Positions 46,181 to 55,910 of a stretch of DNA of 64,000 nt are shown in pieces. The translations under genes were made by a program, and so were the position numbers. Source of the stretch: Vagococcus fluvialis (GTDB lineage Bacteria > Bacillota > Bacilli > Lactobacillales > Vagococcaceae); the NCBI RefSeq assembly GCF_003337315.1, contig NZ_QPJV01000005.1, positions 1 through 64,000 on the forward strand, given 5' to 3'. The number at the start of each line of letters is the position of its first letter. The stretch's first letter is position 1. Below the pieces are notes generated by a model. That model saw nothing but the letters and a program-made list of their open reading frames with translations, had not been told where the DNA came from and ran no database searches.

Positions 46181-47347
46181 CTAATCCCGTTTAAAAATAT
46201 CTCTTGTATAAACTTTCTTCATAATATCTTCTAATTCATCTTCAAAACGGTTCGTTACAACAACATCACATATTTTTTTAAACTCATCCAAATCTTTTAC
46301 AACAGTTGAATTAAAAAACATTTCTTCTTTTAAAGTTGGCTCATAAACTACTACTTCAATTCCTTTTGCTTTGATTCGTTTCATTATCCCTTGGATAGAT
46401 GAGTATCTAAAATTATCTGAATTAGCCTTCATTGTTAATCTATAGATTCCTACTACTTCAGGATTTTTAGCCAAAATTTGATCCGCTATAAAATCTTTTC
46501 TTGTTCTGTTTGAATCAACAATTGCTCCAATAATATTATTGGGAACTTGATCATAGTTAGCTAATAACTGTTTTGTATCTTTTGGTAAACAGTAGCCTCC
46601 GTAACCAAATGAGGGATTATTATAATGAGAACCAATTCTTGGATCTAAACTTACTCCAGCTATTATTTGCTTAGCATCTAGTCCACGTGACTCTGCATAT
46701 GTATCTAGTTCATTAAAATAAGAAACTCGTAAAGCTAAGTATGTATTAGCAAATAACTTAATAGCTTCCGCTTCTGTTGAATCTGTATATAAAACAGGCA
46801 CCTCTTTTTTATAGGAGTTACGTAATAAAGCATTTGCAAACTTTTCAGCTCTTTCTGATTTTTCACCTACAACAATTCTTGATGGGTGTAAGTTATCATA
46901 TAACGCTTTTCCCTCTCTTAGAAATTCAGGTGAGAAGATAATATTATCGGTACCAAATTTTTCTTTTAATTCTTTAGTATAGCCAACAGGGATAGTTGAC
47001 TTAATAACAAATAAACTTTCTGGTTTAATTGCTAATGCTTTTTTGATTACATCTTCTACAGTAGAAGTATTGAAGTAATTTTTCTTTTCATCGTAATCTG
47101 TAGGTGTAGCTATTATACAGTAATCTGCATGTTTTACCGCCAGCTCAAAATCAGACGTAAATTCAATACTCATCTGACTTTTATTCATAAATTTTTTAAT
47201 TTCATCATCAACTATTGTTGTCTCTTTCTTTCTAAGTCTATCTATCTTCTCTTCAATTATATCATAGGCAACAACATTCTCATTTTGGGCAAGTAGTAGA
47301 CTATTAGCTAATCCCACATATCCTAATCCAAAAACTGATATATTCAT
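46181..47347 (-). CDS. ugd: UDP-glucose 6-dehydrogenase
   Basis: The enzyme oxidises UDP-glucose to UDP-glucuronate with two NAD. The 388-residue protein has [14 protein letters not shown] (NAD loop, 7-20), [44 protein letters not shown], and [15 protein letters not shown] with the catalytic cysteine near 257. The short form is usual for capsule clusters. It is the last gene of the Wzx/Wzy operon, next to the carboxyethyl-ornithine-synthase-like and ATP-grasp genes, which suggests that its product is modified as an amide. UDP-glucose would come from GalU at 26428. Confidence 0.94.
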   Translation of the reverse strand: MNISVFGLGYVGLANSLLLAQNENVVAYDIIEEKIDRLRKKETTIVDDEIKKFMNKSQMSIEFTSDFELAVKHADYCIIATPTDYDEKKNYFNTSTVEDVIKKALAIKPESLFVIKSTIPVGYTKELKEKFGTDNIIFSPEFLREGKALYDNLHPSRIVVGEKSERAEKFANALLRNSYKKEVPVLYTDSTEAEAIKLFANTYLALRVSYFNELDTYAESRGLDAKQIIAGVSLDPRIGSHYNNPSFGYGGYCLPKDTKQLLANYDQVPNNIIGAIVDSNRTRKDFIADQILAKNPEVVGIYRLTMKANSDNFRYSSIQGIMKRIKAKGIEVVVYEPTLKEEMFFNSTVVKDLDEFKKICDVVVTNRFEDELEDIMKKVYTRDIFKRD

Positions 47348-47387
47348 CCATGTTCTCTCCTTTTATTAACTTGTTAACTCAGTTAAT

Positions 47388-48347
47388 TCACATCCTATTT
47401 TGATATTCATTTATTCTATTATCAATTATATTTCCTTTATCAATAATTAAAGCACCAATTAAAGTTTGAGAGTACTCTTCTAACAACAATTCATTCAGAA
47501 AATTACAAATTACACTAGAATTATCTTCAGAAAAAGTTTTATAAAATAGCGATGGTGTGTGATCAACTACATAATGTAAAACTCCGTCTACACTATAAAC
47601 TGGGTTTTCAATTGTTGTTGGTTTCGAACTTTCGATACCTCCATTTTCATCACAACTAACGTCAACTATCATTGCTCCTTTTTTCATTTTCATTAAATCT
47701 TTTTTATAAATAATATGATCTTTCCGCTTGGTGTCCCATAAGACACAATTTATTATAACATCATAATTATGTATATTTTCCCTTAAATATTCTTCTTCTT
47801 TTCTTCCAATTTGTTCAACTTCTGATCCAAGATTACTAAGAACTTTATATGCTCCTCGAGCGGTGTTACCTCTACCAATAATAATAGATTTTGTATTATA
47901 CGGCATTTTCCCAAAAATTTGATAAGCATGTAATATTGCAGCTTCACCTGCAAGTTCATTATTTCTCCAAAAAAGATGTCTTCCTTTCTCAAACATATCT
48001 TCCCAAGCAAATGCTGTAATTTTATTTTTTATCAAAACATCAGTTATGTCTTTATTTTGAACAGCGTGTACCCATCCAAAAATTGTTTGGGTAGATTTTA
48101 GTTCATTTAAGTACTCCGCATCACCTATTTTAGGATCACAAATTATATCTTGATTCAATACTGTTTTTCTATCAGTTATATTTACTCCAAAATCTAAATA
48201 CTCATCATCAGTGTATCCTAATACTTTCCCATAACCTTTTTCAAAAAATAAATTTTCAGGGTTTACAATATTTTTAATATCTCTAGGTACAATAGCTCTT
48301 CTATATTCATTTTCTTTTTTACTTATAGGAAATCCAATTGTCTTCAT
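47388..48347 (-). CDS. N5-(carboxyethyl)ornithine synthase-like dehydrogenase
   Basis: The protein has 319 residues and belongs to the alanine dehydrogenase / transhydrogenase fold. IGFPISKKENEYRRAIVPRDI and LFFEKGYGKVLGYTDDEY form the N-terminal domain. IIGRGNTARGAYKVLSNLG is the NAD(P) Rossmann loop, followed by YDVIINCVLWD and VDVSCDENGGIESS. This pattern and the length match the lactococcal N5-(1-carboxyethyl)ornithine synthase, which reductively joins pyruvate to the side-chain amine of ornithine or lysine. It sits between a TupA-type ATP-grasp gene and ugd, so its product may be attached to a uronic acid. Start at the second ATG (48347) is preferred on ribosome-site spacing; the first is at 48353. 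Confidence 0.7.
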   Translation of the reverse strand: MKTIGFPISKKENEYRRAIVPRDIKNIVNPENLFFEKGYGKVLGYTDDEYLDFGVNITDRKTVLNQDIICDPKIGDAEYLNELKSTQTIFGWVHAVQNKDITDVLIKNKITAFAWEDMFEKGRHLFWRNNELAGEAAILHAYQIFGKMPYNTKSIIIGRGNTARGAYKVLSNLGSEVEQIGRKEEEYLRENIHNYDVIINCVLWDTKRKDHIIYKKDLMKMKKGAMIVDVSCDENGGIESSKPTTIENPVYSVDGVLHYVVDHTPSLFYKTFSEDNSSVICNFLNELLLEEYSQTLIGALIIDKGNIIDNRINEYQNRM

Positions 48348-48408
48348 TCTCATTCATCCTATTCTATATTATTCTCCTAAATTTCAACTTATTTACTTTA
48401 ATTACTGA

Positions 48409-49278
48409 TTAATCCAAATTCAGTAATGAACCAAAAATATAGTCAACCTCTTCTAATCTGTCGGTATCAAGACCTGCTCCTGGAGAAAAAGTTAACTCTC
48501 CAAAATATATCTTATTGTTTTCTGAATACAAATCCACTCTTACAAATTTAAAAGGTTTTGATAATTTTTCCGAAATGGCTAACATTTGTTTAAAATTATT
48601 AGGTAAATTAATTTTTTGTTTACTTTTTATTGCTTCTTTACTATCATCACTAAAAGGTATCAAATCCCCGTTAGTATCAAAATAGTAAAATTTAGTTTTA
48701 TCACTTGAACGTTCTTCACAACTCATAATATAATGGGCTTTTCCGTGAAAACAATATATTTTATAATCATTGGGTACTGTACCTATCTCTGGTTCAATAA
48801 ACTTTTCAATTAATATTTTCTTATTTATCTTTTTATATTGCATTTCTGAAGAGTATTTCCAAAAATCGTGTTTCATCCACTTTTCTATTTGTGAAATACT
48901 ATTATTTATATCCAGTTTTTCTTTGTTTGTGCATACTAAATTATATCCAGCTCCATGATTCATTTTTAATACAAACTTACTAGGTAATAAAGCCCAATCT
49001 ATGTCATTAGGGTTGTCCCAAACTCCATATAGTTCATTTAAAATTTTTGGCTCAATTTTTTCAATATATGATCGAACTTTGACTTTATCTGCACACTGTA
49101 TTATCAAATCATCATGTTCATATGAATTTAATTTTAACCAATTAATTTTTTCATTTAAAGTTATCGGGTTACTTAAATCTATTTTCTTATTAAATGCTTT
49201 AAAATAAGAAAATTTAATTGCTAGTATGGGTGAAACATTGGATAGGAAGAAGTAATTAAGTCTAAAAACCCACTTCAT
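48409..49278 (-). CDS. TupA-type ATP-grasp protein, probable uronate-amide ligase
   Basis: The 289-residue protein matches the TupA-like ATP-grasp group. FKAFNKKIDLSNPITLNEKINWLK, CADKVKVRSYIE, the lysine-bearing SKFVLKMNHGAGYNLV, ILIEKFIEPEIGTVPNDYKIYCFHGKAHYI, and the metal-binding end VRVDLYSENNKIYFGELTFSPGAG are visible. TupA was named for teichuronopeptide synthesis in alkaliphilic Bacillus, where amino acids are joined to polyglucuronate. ATP-grasp enzymes form amides from a carboxylate and an amine with ATP. Next to an opine-amino-acid synthase and ugd, amidation of glucuronate is the best guess. The start overlaps the wzx stop (TAATG). The family also includes members in glycosyltransferase-rich loci whose substrate is unknown. 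Confidence 0.75.
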   Translation of the reverse strand: MKWVFRLNYFFLSNVSPILAIKFSYFKAFNKKIDLSNPITLNEKINWLKLNSYEHDDLIIQCADKVKVRSYIEKIEPKILNELYGVWDNPNDIDWALLPSKFVLKMNHGAGYNLVCTNKEKLDINNSISQIEKWMKHDFWKYSSEMQYKKINKKILIEKFIEPEIGTVPNDYKIYCFHGKAHYIMSCEERSSDKTKFYYFDTNGDLIPFSDDSKEAIKSKQKINLPNNFKQMLAISEKLSKPFKFVRVDLYSENNKIYFGELTFSPGAGLDTDRLEEVDYIFGSLLNLD

Positions 49279-50696
49279 TAAATAATACCTTCTTTCTTCA
49301 AATTAAATAAAATATTCTTTTTTAGTATATAAGTTGACAACATATATATTATTATGCCTATTACCACTTGTATAAGAGTTGTTGTAATTGATGCTGTCAT
49401 TTCTTTTGTTAAAATATATGTAATTCCTAACATTAATAAACCTGAAAAAAAGTACGCTGAAATATTCCTTAGTTTAAATTTAAAATTTGAATTTTTTAAT
49501 ACATCCTTAATTCTTACAGCAGTAACTGTAAATTCTGAAATTAAAGTTGCTATTATTGCTCCCCAAATACCTATACTTGGTAATAATAATAAATTAATAA
49601 CTACACTAACAAAAGCAGCAATTATTACAGATATATTGAATTGTTTAATATTGTTTTTAGGCATTAAAAATTGCCTTACTAAAGATATTCCTAATGGCAT
49701 TATCACTATCAGAGGTGCTAGAATTGGTATTGTTTTATTTAAGTATGTAAATTCTTCTCCATAAAACCATGGAATTATTTTAGAATTAGTTAAAATAATT
49801 CCAAACATTAACGGAATTGAGAAAAACAATTGTAAATCTATTGTTTTCTCCATTAATTTTATTAAAGAATCTTCTTCCTCATTTGTAAACAAACTAGTCA
49901 TATAAGGCATCAATACTGTATCTAAAACTCCAATTAGCACAACTATCATTGTTATTAACTGTAATGAGTTACTATACAATCCAACGGCAGCTGTCGTTAC
50001 AAAAATTCCTAATAGCGTTTTATTCATTGTAGTATATAAAGTGATTGATATTTTTCCAATAAAAAAGTTTAAAGCTGGTTTTAAATGACTTAATGAACCT
50101 GATAATGTTGGTTTTATCCAAATCACTTTTTCTTTAAGGAAAATCCACAAGGAGATATTAGAAATTAAAATACTCAAACTTTGTATTAAGAAATATATTA
50201 CAAGATCATCTTTTTGATTTATAAAAATTAATATTGATAAAAATGAAATAATTTTTATTCCTATATTGATTAGAGATATATGTTTAAAATCTTGTATCCC
50301 ATAATAAAACCATGAAATATCAAATAAAGTAGCCAATAATGAAATACCAGATAAAACATAATATACTTTATTATCAACAATTAATAAAAATAAGGTATAG
50401 ATAATTACTGCAATACAAACAATAATTATATTAAAAAATTCTAATTCCCAAAACTTTTTGGATCTACTTTCCTTTGATTCTTTAACGGTTGCAATTTCTC
50501 TTATTCCGTATGTTGCTAATCCTAATCCAGCAAAAAGAATGAAATAAGAAACTATAGATGTGATATAGTTATATATTCCTACTCCTTCGACTCCTAAAGC
50601 ATGAGATACAATAGGAATGGTGATAATCGGTAATATTATTATAGTAACTTGGTACAATCCTTGATATAAAAAATTTTCTATTATTTTTTTATTCAT
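49278..50696 (-). CDS. wzx: Wzx-type polysaccharide flippase
   Basis: The 472-residue MOP-superfamily membrane protein has about 12-14 helices. The N-terminus NFLYQGLYQVTIIILPIITIPIVSHALGVEGVGIYNY (residues about 7-43) is typical of oligosaccharide-unit flippases of Gram-positive capsule and EPS clusters. It would move the undecaprenyl-pyrophosphate repeat unit outward for Wzy. It overlaps the ATP-grasp gene by one base. The 163 bases upstream (50697-50859) are AT-rich, with a small hairpin but no clear promoter or terminator. Confidence 0.9.
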   Translation of the reverse strand: MNKKIIENFLYQGLYQVTIIILPIITIPIVSHALGVEGVGIYNYITSIVSYFILFAGLGLATYGIREIATVKESKESRSKKFWELEFFNIIIVCIAVIIYTLFLLIVDNKVYYVLSGISLLATLFDISWFYYGIQDFKHISLINIGIKIISFLSILIFINQKDDLVIYFLIQSLSILISNISLWIFLKEKVIWIKPTLSGSLSHLKPALNFFIGKISITLYTTMNKTLLGIFVTTAAVGLYSNSLQLITMIVVLIGVLDTVLMPYMTSLFTNEEEDSLIKLMEKTIDLQLFFSIPLMFGIILTNSKIIPWFYGEEFTYLNKTIPILAPLIVIMPLGISLVRQFLMPKNNIKQFNISVIIAAFVSVVINLLLLPSIGIWGAIIATLISEFTVTAVRIKDVLKNSNFKFKLRNISAYFFSGLLMLGITYILTKEMTASITTTLIQVVIGIIIYMLSTYILKKNILFNLKKEGII

Positions 50697-50859
50697 AAAT
50701 TTTCTCTTTCTAAAATCTAAAGAAGATTTTTTATTCTTTTACAAACACTTTTTCAAAATATTTTTTTCTACGATTTAGAAGTATAGTTCTCCATTATATG
50801 AATATTATAAGCTATATTTGGAGTATATCTTTAAATACTAAATCCAAATCTTGTCTAAT

Positions 50860-51882
50860 TCACTTTAAACTATTAATAAATTCTTCAATATCCATAGAGA
50901 AATTATCCTTTTGATGAATTACCTTATTTCTATATACATCAAAATTAGAAAAATTATTAACGTAGTTTTCAGTAAGTTCTAAAAGAGTTAAGCAGATATT
51001 TGGAATATTGGAATCTTTCTTTTCAAATTTAAATTTCTCAGGTATAGGAACATCTAAATTATTTCTAGAACTCCCCTCTAATCCAGTTACTATATTACAG
51101 TAATTCATTACCGCCTCTCTAGGTAATCTCTCTGGTCCTGGGAAATATCCAAAATCTATATAAACTTTTGCTTTTTTCATTAACTCAATACATTCAGAGC
51201 TTTTCATGTTTTCAATAGGAATAAATTCCATATCTAAACTATTATTTTGAGCATATTTTTTTATTTTATAAATAAATTTATTATCTTTCTTTGGATTATA
51301 AATAATTATATTTTCTTTATTGTTCATGTCTATTTCAGATTCAAAAAATTCATCACTCAAAGGACCACATAGATATTTTTTTTTAGAGTTAGGTATTTTT
51401 TTTTCATTTAAATAATTATTAATGTATTCACAATTATACAAGTGATATATATCAGCTTCATCTTCTTTAAAATTAAAAATATTCTTTTTATATTTGCGTA
51501 ATGTATATAATATTATATAAGAAAATAATACTGGAATATTCTTTCTTTCAGAAAATCGCTTAGTGTATCTTGTTGGGAATTGATCTAAGTAATAATCTAA
51601 AGATAACCACCAAATGACTTTTTTTATTTTCTTCAAATTATAAAAAATCTCAGTATGAACTTCTGGGGTTATTATTAAATTATCTTCATTGTCTTCAATT
51701 TCTGTACATACTGGTACTTTATATTTTCTAAATTTTTCTGGTATATATGTTGTTTTTGTATCAATGTAATAAATATATGTCTCAAAGCCTAATTTTTGTA
51801 TTTCAGAAGCTAGTTGATGTAAACTTTCCGGTCCACCAGTAACAACTGAATTCAAAGATACAATATAAATTTTTTTACTCAT
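50860..51882 (-). CDS. Glycosyltransferase of a GT-B type found in polysaccharide clusters
   Basis: The protein has 340 residues. It begins KKIYIVSLNSVVTGGPESLHQLASEIQKLG (residues 3-32), the N-terminal Rossmann half of a GT-B glycosyltransferase with the usual G-G-P-E-x-x-H. The second half has ENIIIYNPKKDNKF, then MKKAKVYIDFGYFPGPERLPREAVMNYC, the donor-binding region with an acidic-basic pair replacing the common E-x-x-x-x-x-x-E. The sugar and linkage are unknown. AGAGAGG precedes ATG, and it starts 18 bases after the wzy stop. Confidence 0.72.
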   Translation of the reverse strand: MSKKIYIVSLNSVVTGGPESLHQLASEIQKLGFETYIYYIDTKTTYIPEKFRKYKVPVCTEIEDNEDNLIITPEVHTEIFYNLKKIKKVIWWLSLDYYLDQFPTRYTKRFSERKNIPVLFSYIILYTLRKYKKNIFNFKEDEADIYHLYNCEYINNYLNEKKIPNSKKKYLCGPLSDEFFESEIDMNNKENIIIYNPKKDNKFIYKIKKYAQNNSLDMEFIPIENMKSSECIELMKKAKVYIDFGYFPGPERLPREAVMNYCNIVTGLEGSSRNNLDVPIPEKFKFEKKDSNIPNICLTLLELTENYVNNFSNFDVYRNKVIHQKDNFSMDIEEFINSLK

Positions 51883-51900
51883 TTTATGCCTCTCTTCTAC

Positions 51901-52929
51901 TTAATTCGCTTTACTAAAAAATACAATTGATTCAAGTATAGTTTTTACTACTGATTCAAATTGATTGTAATATAAAAAGAAAAAACCTGTAATTAAACTA
52001 AATAAAATAAACAAAATTTGAGATGATATGATTGAACTATTTTTTAATACCTTATATCTATAAAAAGTATTAGAAAATAATATATAATTTAATATAATGA
52101 TATTTCTATATAATCTAAAGAAATTAATATCTAAAGCAATTAACGCAAATGAAAATACTATTATTATATTTATCTTTTCAATCATTTCTATCATAGAGAG
52201 CTGTTTATCAGTTAAATGATTAAATTGATTATTTAAAGCATATGCTCCTCGACTTAAATTAAAAATCAGGATTAAACTGCAAAAAAAGTAAATTATAAAT
52301 AATATAGTCGTAGTGATTTTTGCATTATCCATATACACTATATATTTAGTACCATTCGGAATTAATAATAATAATTTCGGAAAAACATATTTTTGAATCA
52401 CAACATAAATTCCTGTTATCGACAGAACTATATACAATAATTTTTTTTTTGAGAAAAACACTAATACAAACAGTAAATAAAAAAGAGATGTTGTGTGAAA
52501 TAAAGAAGCAAATATTATTGCTACACAGTATTTAAAATATTTTTTACTGATTAAAAAAGTAATTGCATTTAATACTATCAAACTAGCTAAATAATTCCTT
52601 ATTTGTACTACTTCTAAAAAAAAAGGGAATATTATATACATAATTAACACTATACTTGGATTATTCGAATATTTCACAGTAAAATTATACAATAACATCG
52701 TTGTAATAGTTCCTAGTATTATTAAAAAACCATAATAATCAAGACCTAAAAAGACAGAAAATTTCATTAGTAGAGAAAAACCTATTTCTACACCACTATA
52801 TGAATAATTACCAGTTTGCGATAAGTATAAATATATATTCTCATAGTTTTTGATATCTGGATTATTTGTTGAAAATGAAAATACAATAAATATAAAGAAT
52901 AGTGGAATTATTTTTATTATCTTATTCAT
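51901..52929 (-). CDS. wzy: EpsG/Wzy-type polysaccharide polymerase
   Basis: The 342-residue protein has about ten hydrophobic segments. After the first helix comes NPDIKNYENIYLYLSQTGNYSYSGVEIGFSLLMKF (residues about 22-56), the EpsG-family region. A central LFHTTSLFYLL with a conserved His follows. Such proteins polymerise repeat units on the outer membrane face. The start is taken at ATG 52929; a TTG seven codons earlier lies inside the purine-rich ribosome region. It overlaps the upstream GT2 gene by eight bases. Low sequence conservation is normal for polymerases. Confidence 0.8.
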   Translation of the reverse strand: MNKIIKIIPLFFIFIVFSFSTNNPDIKNYENIYLYLSQTGNYSYSGVEIGFSLLMKFSVFLGLDYYGFLIILGTITTMLLYNFTVKYSNNPSIVLIMYIIFPFFLEVVQIRNYLASLIVLNAITFLISKKYFKYCVAIIFASLFHTTSLFYLLFVLVFFSKKKLLYIVLSITGIYVVIQKYVFPKLLLLIPNGTKYIVYMDNAKITTTILFIIYFFCSLILIFNLSRGAYALNNQFNHLTDKQLSMIEMIEKINIIIVFSFALIALDINFFRLYRNIIILNYILFSNTFYRYKVLKNSSIISSQILFILFSLITGFFFLYYNQFESVVKTILESIVFFSKAN

Positions 52930-53866
52930 AATAATAACTCTTTCTTTCAATCTTTTCTTTTAACAATTTACTATCAGTTAACCCCTTTTTTATACTCTTT
53001 ATTTTAGTTACTTTGTTCTTCTCAAAAAATAAGATACCTAAAATATCATGAATAAAACGTTTGTACATTAGTACTTTAAATCCGTAATATTCTTTTCCAT
53101 AGAGGTCAATTAATACTTTACCATTCCTAAAAATATAATATTTTCTTAGCTCTGAATGGTGATTAGGTTTTATTGTTAATCCAAACAATTTTTTTTTCTC
53201 TCTATCCCCTATTGTATGATTTAATAGCACTTCTGAAGTAGCAATGATTTTATATCCACTTTTTTTCATCCTTAAAGAATATTCCGTATCAATCTGATCT
53301 ATAAAAAAATCATCGATATAAGTTCCTATCTCATTTATTACTGACATCCTCATCATACTTCCTGATGAGATTACAAATGATACTTCCATATACTTTTCAT
53401 TGTTAAAAATTCTATCTTCATAAGATTTATCAGTTAAAAAAGCGTAATGTGCATATTCTTTCGTATTTCTATCAAAATAATTTGGAGCAAGTATTCCTAA
53501 TTTTTCATTATAATTTGCTTCATAATCTAAAAAAGATTTTTCCATTATTGAAATATAATTATTTGGTAAGATAGTATCTTGATCAAAGAAAAAAATAAAT
53601 TCATTACTCAAAGAAGTACATAATTTAATACCTTTATTTTGAGCAGTAGCTAATCCTTCATTTTTTTCTAATTTTAAAAAATGAGTTTCTTGTTCTTTCA
53701 TCAATTCTTTTTCAATTTCATTTATATATAAATTATCTACCTTTGTGCCATTATCAACTACAATTAAGTGAACATTCATTTTTAATAATCCTTTTATTAC
53801 ATCTAGTGTTGATTCTACAGGATTATAAGTCACTAAAATAGCTGCACTTTTAATTGGATTGTTCAT
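52922..53866 (-). CDS. GT2 glycosyltransferase, rhamnosyltransferase-like
   Basis: The 314-residue GT-A protein has AAILVTYNPVESTLDVIKGLL, LIVVDNGTK, NEGLATAQNKGI, and the metal-binding FIFFDQDTILPNNY. It also has SSGSMMRMSVINEIGTYIDDFFIDQIDTEYSLR and a basic C-terminus. This is the pattern of the rhamnosyltransferase group of family 2 (RfbF/WbbL-like), which fits with dTDP-rhamnose made by rmlACBD nearby. The exact donor is inferred. The start overlaps the stop of the GT4 gene by four bases. Confidence 0.82.
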   Translation of the reverse strand: MNNPIKSAAILVTYNPVESTLDVIKGLLKMNVHLIVVDNGTKVDNLYINEIEKELMKEQETHFLKLEKNEGLATAQNKGIKLCTSLSNEFIFFFDQDTILPNNYISIMEKSFLDYEANYNEKLGILAPNYFDRNTKEYAHYAFLTDKSYEDRIFNNEKYMEVSFVISSGSMMRMSVINEIGTYIDDFFIDQIDTEYSLRMKKSGYKIIATSEVLLNHTIGDREKKKLFGLTIKPNHHSELRKYYIFRNGKVLIDLYGKEYYGFKVLMYKRFIHDILGILFFEKNKVTKIKSIKKGLTDSKLLKEKIERKSYYYE

Positions 53867-55014
53867 TTTGATCCCCTATCACTTTTATTTAACATAATTT
53901 CATCTAAAATAGCATCCATCTTCTTCTCTAAAATATTAAATGAAAATGTTTCAGTAAACATTTTACTTACATTTCTTCTCATTTTAGTATTATCGACTAC
54001 TCTTGATTTAGATATTATAGTTTCAATTAGTTCATCATTACTATTAAAACTATTCACATTTACTCCAACTAAATAATCATCTACAATTTTTTCTGTATCA
54101 TAAGAAATATTATTTATTATTGGAATACCATATTGAAAATAATCTAATGATTTCATAGTTAATCCGACAAAAACATCTGGTTTCATTATATTAAATGCAA
54201 ATGCGCACTTTGAAAAAATTTCTCTTTTTTCCTCAAAATCATAAACTAGTCCATAATCAACATAATTAATCATATTTACATCCAACAATTTAAGAAATCT
54301 AGTCTTATTTTCTCCACCACCAATTAAATGAAAAATTATATCAATTTTCTTATTTAATTCTTTTAATATTAGGACAATATTCTCTATATCAATTATATTA
54401 TTTATAGATCCTAAATAGACTAATTCAATTTTTTTATCACTTAAACACAAATTTTCAACATCAGAAATTTCTTCTCTTGTAAAATAAACTGTTTCCACCT
54501 GCCTACATAATAATTCTTCACGAATTCTATTTTCAAATAAATTACACTCAGTAATTATAAAATCTGAATCTCCGATATAATTATTTCGTAATTTTTTCCA
54601 TTTTCGATAAAAACTAGTAGATGATACCCTCTTTAATGGCATCGTTTCAGGCCAAAAATCTATAACATCATATATGATTTTTACATTTCCATCTAATTTT
54701 GAAAGTTGTTTACATAATGAGTTAGGGGGAATTAATACGTGGATTAAGTCAAAATCATTATTATTTAAATATTTCAATGTTCGTTTTGAAAACATAAAGT
54801 GAGATATAATTCTTTTAATCGATATATTCTTTTTATAACCAGGTACATCAATAAGTACAGTATCTTCGTCCTTTTTCCCTATATATTGTTTTTTAAAATG
54901 TAAATAATTAGATTTAATAATAACTACTTCATTATTTCTCGATAAATAATATTTTTTCATGTCATCAATTCTATTTTGATACGTTTCAAAGCAAGAAATT
55001 ATCGCAATTTTCAT
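53863..55014 (-). CDS. GT4-family glycosyltransferase
   Basis: The 383-residue GT-B protein has an N-terminal half with KIAIISCFETYQNRIDDMKKYYLSRNNEVVII and FDLIHVLIPPNSLC. The second half has KIELVYLGSINNIIDIENIVLILKEL, FHLIGGGENKTRFLKLL and the C-terminal donor-site stretch GLTMKSLDYFQYGIPIINNI (E replaced by K/L at the first position, as in several clade members). Donor and acceptor are not known. It overlaps both neighbours by four bases (ATGA), indicating coupled translation. Confidence 0.82.
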   Translation of the reverse strand: MKIAIISCFETYQNRIDDMKKYYLSRNNEVVIIKSNYLHFKKQYIGKKDEDTVLIDVPGYKKNISIKRIISHFMFSKRTLKYLNNNDFDLIHVLIPPNSLCKQLSKLDGNVKIIYDVIDFWPETMPLKRVSSTSFYRKWKKLRNNYIGDSDFIITECNLFENRIREELLCRQVETVYFTREEISDVENLCLSDKKIELVYLGSINNIIDIENIVLILKELNKKIDIIFHLIGGGENKTRFLKLLDVNMINYVDYGLVYDFEEKREIFSKCAFAFNIMKPDVFVGLTMKSLDYFQYGIPIINNISYDTEKIVDDYLVGVNVNSFNSNDELIETIISKSRVVDNTKMRRNVSKMFTETFSFNILEKKMDAILDEIMLNKSDRGSK

Positions 55015-55904
55015 TTTAAATCTTTCTCACTTTCTTTAATAGATTCTTTAAATTTTTTTAAAACGTTTAATTCATTACTCTTCTCATATACCAAATTACC
55101 AAATGCTTTATTCGTCATATCACCAATCTTCCCTGGTATATAACTTAATAAATACACACTCCAATTCATGAAAGAAAATAACTTAATATCTTTTCCATGA
55201 GCTTTAGCAATTTCTTTAACCATATAACTCGTTCTGACATACTCAGAGTTTTGAGGAAAGAAAATCCCTGTTTCTTTTTCAGAATCTACCATTTCCTTAA
55301 CAAAACTCATTAAATTTCCAACATATAGCATAGATCTTTCATTTGGTATATCTGGAAATACTGGCAATTTTAATGCTAATTTTCTTAGTTGAGGATAATT
55401 CCCCTTACTATTTGGCCCGTAGATCATTGGTGGTCTAATGATACAAACATTAAAATTAGTATCCGCTAATGGTTTAATTTTAATTTCACCTTGTAATTTA
55501 CTATCACCATAAAAATTGGAAGGGTTTGGCTCAGTATTTTTAGTAATAACTCTTTTTTTTCTAATGCTTACATTATCTCCGTAAACAATGATTGAGCTCA
55601 TATGTACAAACTGTGAAAGCTGATTTTTTCTATCTGATTTATATTTATTTGCTACTTCAAAGGTTAAATCAGTATTTACCTTATAATATAATTCTTTCTC
55701 TTCATCAGATACTTTCCCAACGTCAGCATGAGCGATTCCTGCTACATGAAAAACAGCATCATAAATAGAAAAATCTTTTCCTCTCCACTCATCTCCTCTT
55801 ACAGAAATTGTTTCAACTTCATATTCTTCTTTAAACTGCTCCATATATGTTACAAAAGAAGTACCAATATAACTATTTTCGCCTGTTACTAATATTCTTT
55901 TCAT
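55011..55904 (-). CDS. NAD-dependent epimerase/dehydratase family protein (extended SDR)
   Basis: The 297-residue protein has KRILVTGENSYIGTSFVTYM (NAD loop TGxxxYIG), FHVAGIAHAD, HMSSIIVYGDN, the catalytic-type YGDSKLQGE and IRPPMIYGPNSKGNYPQL. It belongs to the SDR group often paired with the initiating sugar transferase in capsule clusters. Members of this group are annotated as UDP-glucose 4-epimerase or as 4-keto reductases acting after CapD-type dehydratases. With a CapD-like enzyme two genes upstream, 4-ketoreduction to a 6-deoxy-HexNAc such as QuiNAc or FucNAc is plausible. The specificity cannot be read by eye. Confidence 0.75.
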   Translation of the reverse strand: MKRILVTGENSYIGTSFVTYMEQFKEEYEVETISVRGDEWRGKDFSIYDAVFHVAGIAHADVGKVSDEEKELYYKVNTDLTFEVANKYKSDRKNQLSQFVHMSSIIVYGDNVSIRKKRVITKNTEPNPSNFYGDSKLQGEIKIKPLADTNFNVCIIRPPMIYGPNSKGNYPQLRKLALKLPVFPDIPNERSMLYVGNLMSFVKEMVDSEKETGIFFPQNSEYVRTSYMVKEIAKAHGKDIKLFSFMNWSVYLLSYIPGKIGDMTNKAFGNLVYEKSNELNVLKKFKESIKESEKDLK

Positions 55905-55910
55905 TAATAG

